From Chitinophagaceae bacterium (lineage in GTDB: Bacteria; Bacteroidota; Bacteroidia; Chitinophagales; Chitinophagaceae): DNA of 64,000 bases. A program made the position numbers and the translations under genes. Of this stretch, positions 45,611-55,942 are shown in pieces; the stretch's first letter is position 1; every line of letters starts with the position of its first letter. Under the pieces are notes generated by a model that saw nothing but the letters and a program-made list of their open reading frames with translations, was not told the origin of the DNA and did not search any database. The stretch is taken from positions 1-64,000 of the forward strand of contig JADKAJ010000005.1 of the NCBI GenBank assembly GCA_016719165.1, read 5' to 3'.

Positions 45611-47901
45611 AGATAAAATTCATTTTTATATTAAGCTTAACTACTACGCTTTGTGTTGCTCAACAAACCGTAAATATTATTCCGCAGCCGGTATCAATAC
45701 AGCAACAATCGGGAAATTTTATTTTAACTGGTAATACCGCCATTCAGTACAACCCACAGCAAAAGGGTTTAAAAAAAGTAGCCAAATTTTTCAATCTTCA
45801 ATTAAAAAATACTACGGGGTTTGTTTTGCCTGTCAACACATCCCTGCCTGCAACAATTCAGTTGAGTATAGAAAAGTTGGCAACTATTGGAGATGAAGGC
45901 TATAATATGGACATCACTTCAAAAGCTGTTACCATTAAAGCTAATACCACTGCAGGAATTGTTTATGGCATACAATCTTTATTGCAAACATTGCCTGCCA
46001 TCCGTACTAATGCGAAACTTGAAATACCCTGCATGAGTATTACCGATTACCCCCGGTTTAAATACCGTGGCATGCATCTCGATGTAAGCCGGCATTTCTT
46101 TGGCCCCGAACTTATTAAAGAGTACATCGATTTGATTGCATCGTACAAAATGAATGTATTTCACTGGCATTTGGTAGATGACCAGGGATGGCGGATAGAA
46201 ATTAAGAAATATCCAAAGCTTACTTCTGTAGGTGCATGGCGGGTTGACCAAACCGATAAGATATGGGGCAGCCGTCCGCAGGCAAAACCGGATGAGAAAC
46301 CAACCTATGGCGGCTATTACACACAGGAGCAAATCAAAGAAATTATTGCTTATGCTGCGCAACGAAATGTAACCATCATTCCCGAAATAGAATTGCCGGG
46401 GCATGTGGCCAGCGCCATCGCATCGTATCCGCAGTTGTGCTGCAAACAACAACAGCAGTTTCCGTTAACAGGAGGCAATTATACAGGCATGTCTTCCAAC
46501 TATTGTGCAGGCAATGATTCGGCATTTAATTTTTTAGAAAATGTATTAACTGAGGTTATTGATTTGTTTCCATCGCAATACATTCACATTGGTGGCGATG
46601 AAGTGGATAAAAACCCCTGGAAAAAATGTAACAGGTGCCAGGCTAGAATAAAAAAGGAAGGATTAAAAAATGAAGAAGAATTACAAAGTTATTTTATAAA
46701 GCGTATAGAAAAATTTGTTAACAGTAAGCATAAGAAAATAATTGGCTGGGATGAAATTCTGGAAGGTGGCCTGGCACCGGAAGCTACGGTGATGAGCTGG
46801 CGCGGAGAGAACGGTGGTATTGAAGCTGCTAAACAGTCACATGATGTAATTATGACCCCCGGCAAGCCGGTTTACTTTGACCATTATCAGGCAGGTCCGG
46901 AAGGAGAACCTATAGCCATTGGAGGAATGAATACATTGAAAAATGTTTACGATTACGAACCAGTTCCTAAAGAGTTGAATGCAGAAGAAGCAAAACATGT
47001 TTTAGGCGCACAGGCTAATTTGTGGACAGAGTTTATCACCACAGCCGAACATGTTGAGTACATGATACTGCCACGCATGCCCGCCCTTGCGGAAGTGGTT
47101 TGGTCGCCAAAGGAAAACCGAAACTGGAACAGCTTTAATGAACGCCTTCAAAATCATTTCAAAGCTTATGGGGAAAAAGGTTTGCATTATTGCCCTGGTA
47201 ATTTCACAGTAAACATAAGGCCGTTTTCACAAAACGGAAAGCTGTTTGTAAATCTTTCAACAGAAATACTCAATGGCGAAGTTTATTATACCACCGATGG
47301 CACGGAACCCACATTAACCAGCAATAAATACAGTGCCCCTGTTGAAATCAATTCTACAGGTTTGCTAAAAGCATCCACAATGCAGAATGGCCGCATCATG
47401 GGTGTTCAGGCAGCCCGGCAAAGCTTTGCAATGCATAAAGGCATTGGTAAAAATGTAATATACGCTAACCCCGTAAGCCGTTACTACATGGCTGATGGCT
47501 CTAATTCCCTCACTGATGGAGTAAGAGGAACCGGTACAGTTGGGAAATTCTGGCACGGCTTCAGCGGCAAAGATTTAATTGCAACAATTGATTTAGAAGA
47601 AGCAAAAAACATTCAAAGCCTTGCATTGGGTTGTTTGCAAAACTATAACGACTGGATATTTCTGCCGCAATCAGTAAAATTTGAAACATCAGTAAACGGA
47701 ACTGATTTTGAAGAAGTACAAACTGTGAACAATCTTATCAGTATTAATGAGAAAAATGCAAAGTTTGATTTTAAAACATCTTTCCCGGCAAAGACTGTAA
47801 AATTTATTCGGGTTACTGCGAAGAACAATATTTGCCCGCCCGGCCACAATGGAGAAGGAAAGCCGGGGTGGATATTTGCAGATGAGATAATAGTGGACTA
47901 A
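45607..47901 (+). CDS. Beta-N-acetylhexosaminidase (GH20)
   Basis: 764 aa. Signal peptide 1-18 (ending LCVAQ). GH20b domain about 22-145, then the TIM barrel beginning YRGMHLDVSRHFFGPELIKE. Catalytic pair Asp331-Glu332 in HIGGDEVDKNPW; VMSWRGENGGIEAA and AQANLWTEFI complete the active site. The C-terminal part contains a chitobiase-type FN3-like domain (GEVYYTTDGTEPTLTSNKYS) and an F5/8-type C domain ending at the stop. Releases terminal beta-GlcNAc/GalNAc after desialylation and degalactosylation. Confidence 0.93.
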   Translation: MKIKFIFILSLTTTLCVAQQTVNIIPQPVSIQQQSGNFILTGNTAIQYNPQQKGLKKVAKFFNLQLKNTTGFVLPVNTSLPATIQLSIEKLATIGDEGYNMDITSKAVTIKANTTAGIVYGIQSLLQTLPAIRTNAKLEIPCMSITDYPRFKYRGMHLDVSRHFFGPELIKEYIDLIASYKMNVFHWHLVDDQGWRIEIKKYPKLTSVGAWRVDQTDKIWGSRPQAKPDEKPTYGGYYTQEQIKEIIAYAAQRNVTIIPEIELPGHVASAIASYPQLCCKQQQQFPLTGGNYTGMSSNYCAGNDSAFNFLENVLTEVIDLFPSQYIHIGGDEVDKNPWKKCNRCQARIKKEGLKNEEELQSYFIKRIEKFVNSKHKKIIGWDEILEGGLAPEATVMSWRGENGGIEAAKQSHDVIMTPGKPVYFDHYQAGPEGEPIAIGGMNTLKNVYDYEPVPKELNAEEAKHVLGAQANLWTEFITTAEHVEYMILPRMPALAEVVWSPKENRNWNSFNERLQNHFKAYGEKGLHYCPGNFTVNIRPFSQNGKLFVNLSTEILNGEVYYTTDGTEPTLTSNKYSAPVEINSTGLLKASTMQNGRIMGVQAARQSFAMHKGIGKNVIYANPVSRYYMADGSNSLTDGVRGTGTVGKFWHGFSGKDLIATIDLEEAKNIQSLALGCLQNYNDWIFLPQSVKFETSVNGTDFEEVQTVNNLISINEKNAKFDFKTSFPAKTVKFIRVTAKNNICPPGHNGEGKPGWIFADEIIVD

Positions 47902-47941
47902 GCCATTGCAGAAGATTTTTAAAAGAATAAAATTATTTACG

Positions 47942-50900
47942 ATGTTTTTTTTCATGCGACACCACAAAATGCTCAGGACGCCATTTATATTGGTTATTAT
48001 TTTACTGGCAAGTAATTGTGTGATTGGCCAGTTACCTGCCGAACTGCAAACACCGGAATTAGTTTCCATCAACCGTATGCCTATGCGGGCCAGCGCCTTT
48101 GGTTTTGAAAATATAGAATTAGCAAAAGGATTTGATAAAGAAAAATCGGGTAATTATTTTTCACTTAATGGAAATTGGAAATTCAATTGGGTAAAAGATC
48201 CTGATCAGCGGCCACAACAATTTTATGCATTAAATTATGATGACAGCCAATGGGATGATTTTCGCATCCCGGCCAGTTGGGAATTGAACGGTTATGGATT
48301 GCCGATCTATGTAAATCAGCCATATGATTTTGCCGGGCATAACCTGCGGTATGGAAAAATGAATCCGCCATTTGACATACCTGCCAACAACAACCCTGTA
48401 GGTTCTTATCGCAAGATAATTTTATTGCCGTCTGCGTTTAAAGGTAAACAGATTTTTCTGCATGTGGGCAATGCCAAAAGTTGTTTGTTTGTTTGGGTCA
48501 ATGGGAAAAAAGTTGGTTACAGTGAAGACAGTAAACTGGCTGCAGAATTCGATATTACCAATTTTGTAAAAGAAGGAGAAAACCTCATCGCTTTCCAGGT
48601 GTACCGATGGAGTGATGCCAGTTACCTTGAGTGCCAGGATATGTTCCGTTTTTCCGGTATAGAAAGGGATGTCTTTTTGTACTGTACCAACAAATTGAAT
48701 ATCCGTGATGCCAATATAGAAGCTACACTGGATAACAGTTATACCAACGGTTTCTTGTCAGTCAACACTGAAATAGATAATTACAAATTGGAAAAAGGCT
48801 ATCTGAGCAAGATGGACAGTTTTACCTTAGAACTGCAATTTCTGGATCCGGCAGGAAAGATTGTTTACCAGGATAAGACCCATGACTTTAAAACTGTACT
48901 GGGAAATTATAAAACACAGGTACAGTTCAGTACTGTCATTACTAATGTTATGAGTTGGAATGCGGAAATACCCAATCTCTATACTTTATTCATTATTCTA
49001 AAAGATAAAGATGGCAATATGCTTGAAGTGGTGCCGCAGCGCATTGGCTTTAAAAAAGTAGAAATAAAAGGAACAGATTTCTTAGTGAATGGTCAACGGG
49101 TTTTTCTTAAAGGGGTAAATCGGCATGAACATCATCCAAGAAAAGGACATACGTTAAGTAAAGATGATATGCGGAAAGATATGGAAATGATGAAGAGGCT
49201 GAATATTAATGCAGTGCGGAACTCACATTATCCGCCTGACCCATATTGGATGGAGCTTTGCGATGAGTATGGCTTGTATGTGGTGGACGAAGCTAATATT
49301 GAAAGTCACGGTTTGGGCTATGATTTGAGTATAACTCTTGGTAATAAATTCCTGTGGCGGGAGGCACACCTGCAACGGATACAACGAATGTATGAACGGG
49401 ATAAAAATCATGCCTCGGTTGTTACATGGTCTTTAGGCAATGAGGCCGGTGACGGCAGTAATTTTTACGCAGCCTATGATTGGCTAAGGCAACAAACTAA
49501 TTTGCCCATTCAATATGAACGGGATATTGATTACGGCAAACCGAATAATACTCATTTCTCCGAAATATTTTGTCCTCAGTATGTTTCTCCGGGAGGAATG
49601 TTGCGTTACTCTACAAGCGATGCAAAAATTCCGCATATACAAAGTGAGTATGCACATATTATGGGCAATAGCCTCGGAAATTTCCAGGACTACTGGGATG
49701 TGATTGAACAGAACCCGAAACTACAAGGCGGATTTATCTGGGAATGGATTGACCAGAGTATTGATACCGTAAAGAATGGAAAGCGAATCAAAGCCTACGG
49801 TGGCGACTTCCCATTGGAGGGCCCGGTAGATGAAAACTTGAGCGATAATAATTTTTGTGTAAAAGGGGTAGTGGATGCATACCGAAACCTCACCCCGATG
49901 GCAGGAGAAATTAAAAAAGTTTATCAGCATATTAAAACAAAATGGAAGGGTAATAATAGCGTAAATATTAAGAATGGATATTTCTTTAAATCGCTGGATA
50001 ATGTGATGCTGCGTTGGGTGCTGCAGGAAAATGGACTTTCTAAAGAAACAGGTACAATTGGATCCATTGCCTTACTGCCACAACAGGAAAATGATATTTT
50101 AATTCCGATTAAATCTGTACAGCAGTCCGACAAGGAATACCAATTGAACATTTATTATGTTTTGAAAACGGATGAGCCATTTTTACCCAAAGATTTTGAA
50201 ATTGCTGCTGAACAGTTCTTGTTAAAAATGTTACCTGCCGGCACAGTTAATCCTTCGACCCGATCAACCATAAAGATTCAGCAAAATGAAGTGCAATGCA
50301 GCATTAACGGGAAAAATTTTTCCATCCTGTTTGATTTGAAAAATGGAATATTAGTAAATTATAAGTTGAATGGAGAGGAAGTGATGCAGCAGGGGCCAAT
50401 ACCTTCTTTCTGGCGGGCACCAACTGACAATGATATTGGCGCAGGTTTTAACAGAAGCCTGCGGGAGTGGCGCAATGCGTATGAAAATGGCACAGCAATT
50501 ACAACTACTATAACCAAAATAAGTGAAGAGCAGTGTCAAATCAGTTTCGCAAAGGAAGTAGTGAATGGTGATGCAAAACATAGGCAGGTATTCACTATTT
50601 ACAGCAATGGCACTGTAAAAGTTGACAATTATTTCAATGCCCTTAGAGGGAAGCATCTTTTGCTGCTGCGGGCAGGAAACGATGTTACTATCCATGGGAG
50701 TTTCAAAAATATTCAATGGTATGGCCGCGGCCCCGGAGAAAATTACTGGGACAGGAAGACCCATACTTTCCTTGGTCAATACAAGCAAACACTGGATGAG
50801 CAATATTATCCTTATGCCCGTCCACAGGAAAGCGGTAACCATACGGAGGTTCGCTGGGTTACGTTCAGCAATGCAAGGGGGAGAAAAATTCATTTTGCTT

Positions 50901-51139
50901 TTGCAGACAGCCTTTTGAGTTTCTCCGCATTGCCATACAGGTTGGATGATTTAGATCCGGAAATAAACAAAAAACAATATCACAGTGGTGAATTAACAAA
51001 ACGGGACCTGGCATATTTACACATTGATTTACAACAAACCGGTTTGCAGGGAATTGATAGCTGGGGTTCCATGCCGCTTGTACAATACAGGGTGCCATTT
51101 AAAGATTACCGGTATAGCTACTGGATGAATTTTGAATAA
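47942..51139 (+). CDS. Beta-galactosidase (GH2, LacZ-like)
   Basis: 1065 aa from ATG 47942; other in-frame ATGs at 47954 and 47969 precede the hydrophobic segment LRTPFILVIILLASNCVIG, a signal peptide. Jelly-roll, Ig and TIM domains in LacZ order: ASWELNGYGLPIYVN, RNSHYPPDPYWMELCDEYGLYVVDEANIESHG, acid/base Glu in WSLGNEAGDG, nucleophile Glu in SEYAHIMGNSLG, and the C-terminal Bgal_small_N FWRAPTDNDIGAGFN. Removes beta-Gal exposed by the sialidase; periplasmic or surface. Confidence 0.92.
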   Translation: MFFFMRHHKMLRTPFILVIILLASNCVIGQLPAELQTPELVSINRMPMRASAFGFENIELAKGFDKEKSGNYFSLNGNWKFNWVKDPDQRPQQFYALNYDDSQWDDFRIPASWELNGYGLPIYVNQPYDFAGHNLRYGKMNPPFDIPANNNPVGSYRKIILLPSAFKGKQIFLHVGNAKSCLFVWVNGKKVGYSEDSKLAAEFDITNFVKEGENLIAFQVYRWSDASYLECQDMFRFSGIERDVFLYCTNKLNIRDANIEATLDNSYTNGFLSVNTEIDNYKLEKGYLSKMDSFTLELQFLDPAGKIVYQDKTHDFKTVLGNYKTQVQFSTVITNVMSWNAEIPNLYTLFIILKDKDGNMLEVVPQRIGFKKVEIKGTDFLVNGQRVFLKGVNRHEHHPRKGHTLSKDDMRKDMEMMKRLNINAVRNSHYPPDPYWMELCDEYGLYVVDEANIESHGLGYDLSITLGNKFLWREAHLQRIQRMYERDKNHASVVTWSLGNEAGDGSNFYAAYDWLRQQTNLPIQYERDIDYGKPNNTHFSEIFCPQYVSPGGMLRYSTSDAKIPHIQSEYAHIMGNSLGNFQDYWDVIEQNPKLQGGFIWEWIDQSIDTVKNGKRIKAYGGDFPLEGPVDENLSDNNFCVKGVVDAYRNLTPMAGEIKKVYQHIKTKWKGNNSVNIKNGYFFKSLDNVMLRWVLQENGLSKETGTIGSIALLPQQENDILIPIKSVQQSDKEYQLNIYYVLKTDEPFLPKDFEIAAEQFLLKMLPAGTVNPSTRSTIKIQQNEVQCSINGKNFSILFDLKNGILVNYKLNGEEVMQQGPIPSFWRAPTDNDIGAGFNRSLREWRNAYENGTAITTTITKISEEQCQISFAKEVVNGDAKHRQVFTIYSNGTVKVDNYFNALRGKHLLLLRAGNDVTIHGSFKNIQWYGRGPGENYWDRKTHTFLGQYKQTLDEQYYPYARPQESGNHTEVRWVTFSNARGRKIHFAFADSLLSFSALPYRLDDLDPEINKKQYHSGELTKRDLAYLHIDLQQTGLQGIDSWGSMPLVQYRVPFKDYRYSYWMNFE

Positions 51140-51190
51140 TGATTTTTTTATAACGCATGAAAAGGGGTTAAATATTAAATGTAAAGGGGC

Positions 51191-53224
51191 ATGAATATTA
51201 AGTATAGTTATATAGCCATTATAATTGTTTTGTCTTTCAATACTACCACTTTTGCTCAGCGGGATACAATTACTCTTAACAGCGACTGGCAGTTTTCCAT
51301 TGATAAAAAAGCCGAAGGTTTTGAGGGGAAATGGAATGAAATACCATTGAATGATGCAAGAATAGTACGACTTCCGCATACATGGAATATTGAAAAGGAT
51401 AATCAAAACCATTATGGATGGGGCTGGTATCAAAAGCGTATCAAGGTCCCAGCCAACTGGAAAAATAAAAATGTTGTCCTGCTATTAGGTGCTATCAACC
51501 ATACCTGTTATATATATATTAACGGCCAAAAGATTGCAGAGAACATAGGTGCTGGCTTTGATAAATTTTTTGTCAGCCTCAATGGCCGGGTGAAATATGG
51601 TAAGGACAATACTATCACTATTGCTGTCAATAATGACTATGGAAAAAATAAAGTGCCCTTTGGCAGTTCTTTCGACTGGCCGAACGATGGTGGTATAATT
51701 CGTCCGGTAGCGCTGATTGTGAGTGGCCTGCCAGCAGCAGCTTATATCCATGCAACGCCTGTACTAAATGTGGCAGATAGTTCCGGTAAACTGAAAATAA
51801 AATTAGGCTTTGAAACAATAGTAAGTAAAAATGTTGAGCTGGGAATTACCATAACAGAAGAAAATCAACCTACAAAGAATATAGTTCTGCAATCTACTAT
51901 CAAACCTGTCTGGCAAAATAGAGAAGCTATCATCGAATATAATTTCGCTAAAGTACATCCCTGGCATTTTGATTTACCAAACTTGTATCGTGTAGATGTA
52001 ACTGTTCTCAGCGGCCGGAAGGTAACTGATAAGATTTCCACCCATATTGGCTTCCGGGAAGTGAAATTTGAGAGTGGGCAAACATTTTTAAATGGCGAAC
52101 GTATAAAGCTGATGGGTACAGAATGGACGGCTGGATCCAATCCAGACTTCGGATTTGCTGAAACTGATTCAGTTATTATTGCAATGGGTAAATTATTAAA
52201 AAACGTAAATAGTATTTTCAGTCGCCTGCATTTTCAGCAAGCTGATGTATTTTATGATTTTTGCGATCGCAACGGAATCATCATACAGCAGGAAGTGCCG
52301 TTATGGGGACCTGAAACACCTTCCAATGATACGATCCGTAGAATTGCCCTGAAGCAACTGGAAAGGATGGTTTATAACTACTACAATCATCCAAGCATTT
52401 TTGCCTGGGGTGTAGGTAATGAATTGCGGGGCCGTGATTCTGATATGAAAAAGATGATAGCAGATTTGATTGCGAAGGCCCATACCCTTGATCCTTCCCG
52501 TCACGTAGCCTATGTGAGCAATACGCTAACCAGTACTTTCTTTAATAACCCCCGCTTTACACCCGATGCAGCCAGTGATGGCGATTACATTATGATGAAT
52601 GAATACGGGGGCAGTTGGTGGGATGTACCTGTCGGGAAAATTCATCTTTATCTCGACAGTGTTCACATTAGCTATCCCGATAAACCTTTCTTTATTTCGG
52701 AGTTTGGTTTATGTGAGCCTAACTTCAAGGGCGGTGATGAACGACGGTTGGAAGATTTGATTTATCATATGGCTATCTATGAAAGCAAACCATATGTGGA
52801 AGGTGCTATCTATTTTGATTTGACAGATTATCGAACGCATTATCTTGGTACATCAGAAAAAAATAAGTTCAGAAGAAGGGTGCATGGTATCTATGATATG
52901 TATGGTCATCCCAAGCCTTCCATGAAGATATTGCGGGAACTATCTTCACCAGTGGAGGTGCAGCAGGCAAGGCAATGGAAAAAGGGAAAATTGAATTTAT
53001 TGATTTTCGGAAGTATCGGTTTGCCGCAGCATACAGTAAGCGGTTATAAGCTTTATATTTCAGAAAAAGCCGATAACTATGCGACTGCCAAAGTGTACGA
53101 TTTGCCAGAAATAAAACCCGGGCAGCGTATCAATTTTGAAGTGGATGATTTGTTTGAAGGGAAATGCATTGTTACCATTGTACGTCCTACCGGTTATATA
53201 GTAACACAGAAATCATTCTATTAA
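51191..53224 (+). CDS. Second GH2 glycoside hydrolase (beta-galactosidase/glucuronidase-like)
   Basis: 677 aa. Signal peptide 1-22 (ending TTTFAQ). GH2 N-terminal sandwich WNEIPLNDARIVRLPHTWN and YQKRIKVPANWKNKNVVLLLG, Ig-like domain to about 290, then the barrel: acid/base Glu in WGVGNELRGRD and nucleophile Glu in FFISEFGLCEP. It lacks the LacZ C-terminal domains, so substrate may differ from the preceding gene (beta-galactoside, glucuronide or mannoside). Specificity not assignable. Confidence 0.85.
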   Translation: MNIKYSYIAIIIVLSFNTTTFAQRDTITLNSDWQFSIDKKAEGFEGKWNEIPLNDARIVRLPHTWNIEKDNQNHYGWGWYQKRIKVPANWKNKNVVLLLGAINHTCYIYINGQKIAENIGAGFDKFFVSLNGRVKYGKDNTITIAVNNDYGKNKVPFGSSFDWPNDGGIIRPVALIVSGLPAAAYIHATPVLNVADSSGKLKIKLGFETIVSKNVELGITITEENQPTKNIVLQSTIKPVWQNREAIIEYNFAKVHPWHFDLPNLYRVDVTVLSGRKVTDKISTHIGFREVKFESGQTFLNGERIKLMGTEWTAGSNPDFGFAETDSVIIAMGKLLKNVNSIFSRLHFQQADVFYDFCDRNGIIIQQEVPLWGPETPSNDTIRRIALKQLERMVYNYYNHPSIFAWGVGNELRGRDSDMKKMIADLIAKAHTLDPSRHVAYVSNTLTSTFFNNPRFTPDAASDGDYIMMNEYGGSWWDVPVGKIHLYLDSVHISYPDKPFFISEFGLCEPNFKGGDERRLEDLIYHMAIYESKPYVEGAIYFDLTDYRTHYLGTSEKNKFRRRVHGIYDMYGHPKPSMKILRELSSPVEVQQARQWKKGKLNLLIFGSIGLPQHTVSGYKLYISEKADNYATAKVYDLPEIKPGQRINFEVDDLFEGKCIVTIVRPTGYIVTQKSFY

Positions 53225-53256
53225 TTTATTTTGTTTCTCTCTCATCTGAACTAAAT

Positions 53257-55836
53257 ATGAAAGCTATTAAGCAGTTGTTTATTCTCTATTGGGTATTATT
53301 ATCATCACCGGTACTGGCCCAGGTTAAACTACCTGTACTGCATGACTCATTATTCAGCACTTATTATCATCAGCGGCTAAGTCTGTTTGAACTCACACCG
53401 GTAAATCCCGGAGATATAGTATTTTTAGGGAATAGTATTACTGATGGGGCCGAATGGCACGAACTTTTCGGCGATAGCAAAATAAAGAACCGGGGTATCA
53501 GCGGTGATATCAGCGCAGGCGTCTTGTATCGCATTGCCGGTATAGCAAAACAGAAACCCGGAAAGGTGTTTTTAATGATTGGTATAAATGATTTGGCAAG
53601 AGGGGTAAGTACAGACAGTTTATTAAAAAATATTTTGCTAACGGCAGAATACTTCAAGCAGCTGAGCCCATCCACTAAGTTATATATCCAAAGTATTTTA
53701 CCTGTATCAAATCAATTTGGGAAATTCATCGGTCATGCCAGTAAAACAGATTCTATTCTAAAGGTTAATATCCGGCTCAGTAAAGAGGCAGCATCTTATC
53801 GTTATACCTATATAGACCTCTACTCAAATTTCTGTAATAGACTTTCAAAGTTAGCTCCGAAATATACAAATGATGGGCTGCATCTGTTAGGAGAGGGTTA
53901 CATACTTTGGAAGCACCTGATTTTTCCTTATGTCTACCAATTACAGGAAAAGCCTTCACTGCTCCCGCTACCGCAAAAGATAACCTGGGGTTACGGCTAT
54001 TTCCCGCTGTATAGCTGCAAGGTAATTGTCGTAAATGATAAAAAACTTACCGGTGAAGTTGAAGACTTAAAAAAGCTCTTGGCCCGAACAGGACGTCAAC
54101 CGGAGGTAAAAGAGAAAGCCAGAAAAGATGAAGTCTATATTGAGCTACGGTTGGAAAAGAGTGAGCAGCCCGGAATTTCAATGGAATCATACACTTTAAG
54201 TGTTTCAAAAAATAGAATTCTTTTGTCAGCCGTTACATTGCATGGCATTTTCAATGGCATTCAAACTTTGCGTCAGTTAATGAGGGATGGCGTAATGATT
54301 GAAGCCTGTGAAATCACCGACACACCAGCCTTTTCGTGGCGGGGCTATATGATTGATGTAGGCCGCAATTTTATGTCAATGGATCTATTAAAGCAGCAAA
54401 TTGATATTATGGCGGCTTATAAACTGAATGTTTTTCATTTTCATGCCACAGAAGATATTGCCTGGCGAATAGCTATAAAACAATATCCTGAATTAACAAC
54501 TCCAGAAACGATGCTGCGAAATAAAGGACAATACTATTCAGAAGCGGAGATAAAAGAATTGATTGCATACTGCAAAGAAAGATATATCACATTTGTGCCG
54601 GAAATTGATATGCCCGGTCATAGTGCAGCTTTTAAAAGAGCCATGAAAACTGATATGCAAAGTGATTCTGGATTATTGTATGTAAAAAATATTTTGAAAG
54701 AGTTTTGTACTACTTATGATGTACAGTATATCCATATTGGCGCAGATGAAGTAAAAATTATCAATAAGAATTTCATCCCCGAAGTAACCAAGTACATTGA
54801 AAGTTTGGGTAAAAAAGTGATAGGTTGGCAACCGGGCGGCAACTTTACTGATAATACCATAAGACAGTTGTGGATGGATGATAATTCGCATCTCAGCAGT
54901 AATAAGAATATCCAATATATTGATTCAAGACATCTTTACCTGAATCATTTGGACCCCCTGGAATCTGTTGTAACTATTTTCAACAGAAAAATTTGTGAAA
55001 AGGAAAAAGGTGACTCCTTAGCTATTGGTGCAACGCTTTGTATGTGGCACGACAGGAAAGTGGGTAAAGAGGAGGATGTGCTCACCATGAATCCGGTTTA
55101 TCCCGGGATATTAACTTTTGCTGAAAGAGCCTGGAAAGGAGGCGGTCAAAGTGGCTGGATTTCAAATATTGATGACGGTGACAAAGAAGGATTTATCAAC
55201 TTTGAGAGTAGGCTACTTGAACAAAAAGCATTGTATTTTAAATTGAAACCTTTTCCCTACGTAAAACAGTCAAATTTGTTATGGCATTTGTATGGACCTT
55301 ATTATAATGGTGAAGATTTATTCAAAACATTTGAAATTGAAAATACCTTATTGCATCCTGATAGTGAAAAATCAGCCAAACAAATAATTGGAGGAACAGT
55401 AGTATTAAGACATTGGTGGGCTCCATTAATAAAAGCAGCATTGGAAAAGCCCGAGGAAAAGACAACATGGTATGCTACTACAACCATATGGAGTGATGAA
55501 GAGGCAACCAAAAACTTCTGGATTGGTTTTAATAATATTTCCCGTTCACCTGCCACGGATTCACCTCCCAGGGATGGTTGGGATAGTAAAGGCAGTGTTG
55601 TTTGGGTAAACGGAAAACTTGTTTCGCCGCCAAATTGGAAAAGAGCCGGACAAAAAGGCCACTCCGAAATCCCATTGATTGATGAAGGTTATGAATACCG
55701 TACTCCTACCAGCATACACTTTAAAAAAGGAATAAATTCAGTTCTGCTTAAAGTACCTATTGGCAGTTTTAAAGGCAAGGACTGGCAAAACCCGGTAAAG
55801 TGGATGTTTACGTTTGTTGAAATTAACCAGGAGTAA
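53257..55836 (+). CDS. SGNH esterase - GH20 hexosaminidase fusion
   Basis: 859 aa from ATG 53257; the frame is open further upstream without a good start. Signal peptide 1-22 (ending PVLAQ). Residues about 45-230 are an SGNH/GDSL esterase: nucleophile Ser60 in FLGNSITDG, GINDLARG, and NDGLHLLGEGY giving Asp and His. Residues about 240-640 are GH20b plus GH20 barrel: FSWRGYMIDVGRNFMSM, catalytic Asp497-Glu498 in HIGADEVKI (Ala replaces the usual Gly). The C-terminal 200 residues form a ligand-binding-like sandwich (WVNGKLVSPPNWKRAG). It could deacetylate and cleave the same glycan. Confidence 0.85.
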   Translation: MKAIKQLFILYWVLLSSPVLAQVKLPVLHDSLFSTYYHQRLSLFELTPVNPGDIVFLGNSITDGAEWHELFGDSKIKNRGISGDISAGVLYRIAGIAKQKPGKVFLMIGINDLARGVSTDSLLKNILLTAEYFKQLSPSTKLYIQSILPVSNQFGKFIGHASKTDSILKVNIRLSKEAASYRYTYIDLYSNFCNRLSKLAPKYTNDGLHLLGEGYILWKHLIFPYVYQLQEKPSLLPLPQKITWGYGYFPLYSCKVIVVNDKKLTGEVEDLKKLLARTGRQPEVKEKARKDEVYIELRLEKSEQPGISMESYTLSVSKNRILLSAVTLHGIFNGIQTLRQLMRDGVMIEACEITDTPAFSWRGYMIDVGRNFMSMDLLKQQIDIMAAYKLNVFHFHATEDIAWRIAIKQYPELTTPETMLRNKGQYYSEAEIKELIAYCKERYITFVPEIDMPGHSAAFKRAMKTDMQSDSGLLYVKNILKEFCTTYDVQYIHIGADEVKIINKNFIPEVTKYIESLGKKVIGWQPGGNFTDNTIRQLWMDDNSHLSSNKNIQYIDSRHLYLNHLDPLESVVTIFNRKICEKEKGDSLAIGATLCMWHDRKVGKEEDVLTMNPVYPGILTFAERAWKGGGQSGWISNIDDGDKEGFINFESRLLEQKALYFKLKPFPYVKQSNLLWHLYGPYYNGEDLFKTFEIENTLLHPDSEKSAKQIIGGTVVLRHWWAPLIKAALEKPEEKTTWYATTTIWSDEEATKNFWIGFNNISRSPATDSPPRDGWDSKGSVVWVNGKLVSPPNWKRAGQKGHSEIPLIDEGYEYRTPTSIHFKKGINSVLLKVPIGSFKGKDWQNPVKWMFTFVEINQE

Positions 55837-55928
55837 CACAAAATTAGCTAAATGGAACCCCTTGACAATCAGTCAGTCATGCGATAAGTCAGATACAGCT
55901 CATGTTGAAGACAGTTCTATTACTATCT

Positions 55929-55942
55929 GCTCGGGACCTCAA
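55929..55942 (+). other. Right attachment-like repeat of tRNA-Cys 3' end
   Basis: GCTCGGGACCTCAA, identical to 27564-27577. No other tRNA part is present here. It sits 92 bp after the last glycan gene and abuts a terminator. Confidence 0.6.

Larger units (their letters stand above)
27560..55942. mobile_element. Putative genomic island integrated at tRNA-Cys
   Basis: GCTCGGGACCTCAA at 27564-27577 (tRNA 3' end plus three bases) recurs at 55929-55942 in the same orientation; extended to 18 bp (27560-27577, 55925-55942) only one base differs. The right copy is followed at once by a rho-independent terminator next to a convergent gene, as expected for the tRNA's original downstream flank. Everything between is one sialic-acid/glycan locus with its own regulator. 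No integrase gene or remnant is seen inside, so the element is either decayed or was mobilised in trans. Confidence 0.6.
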
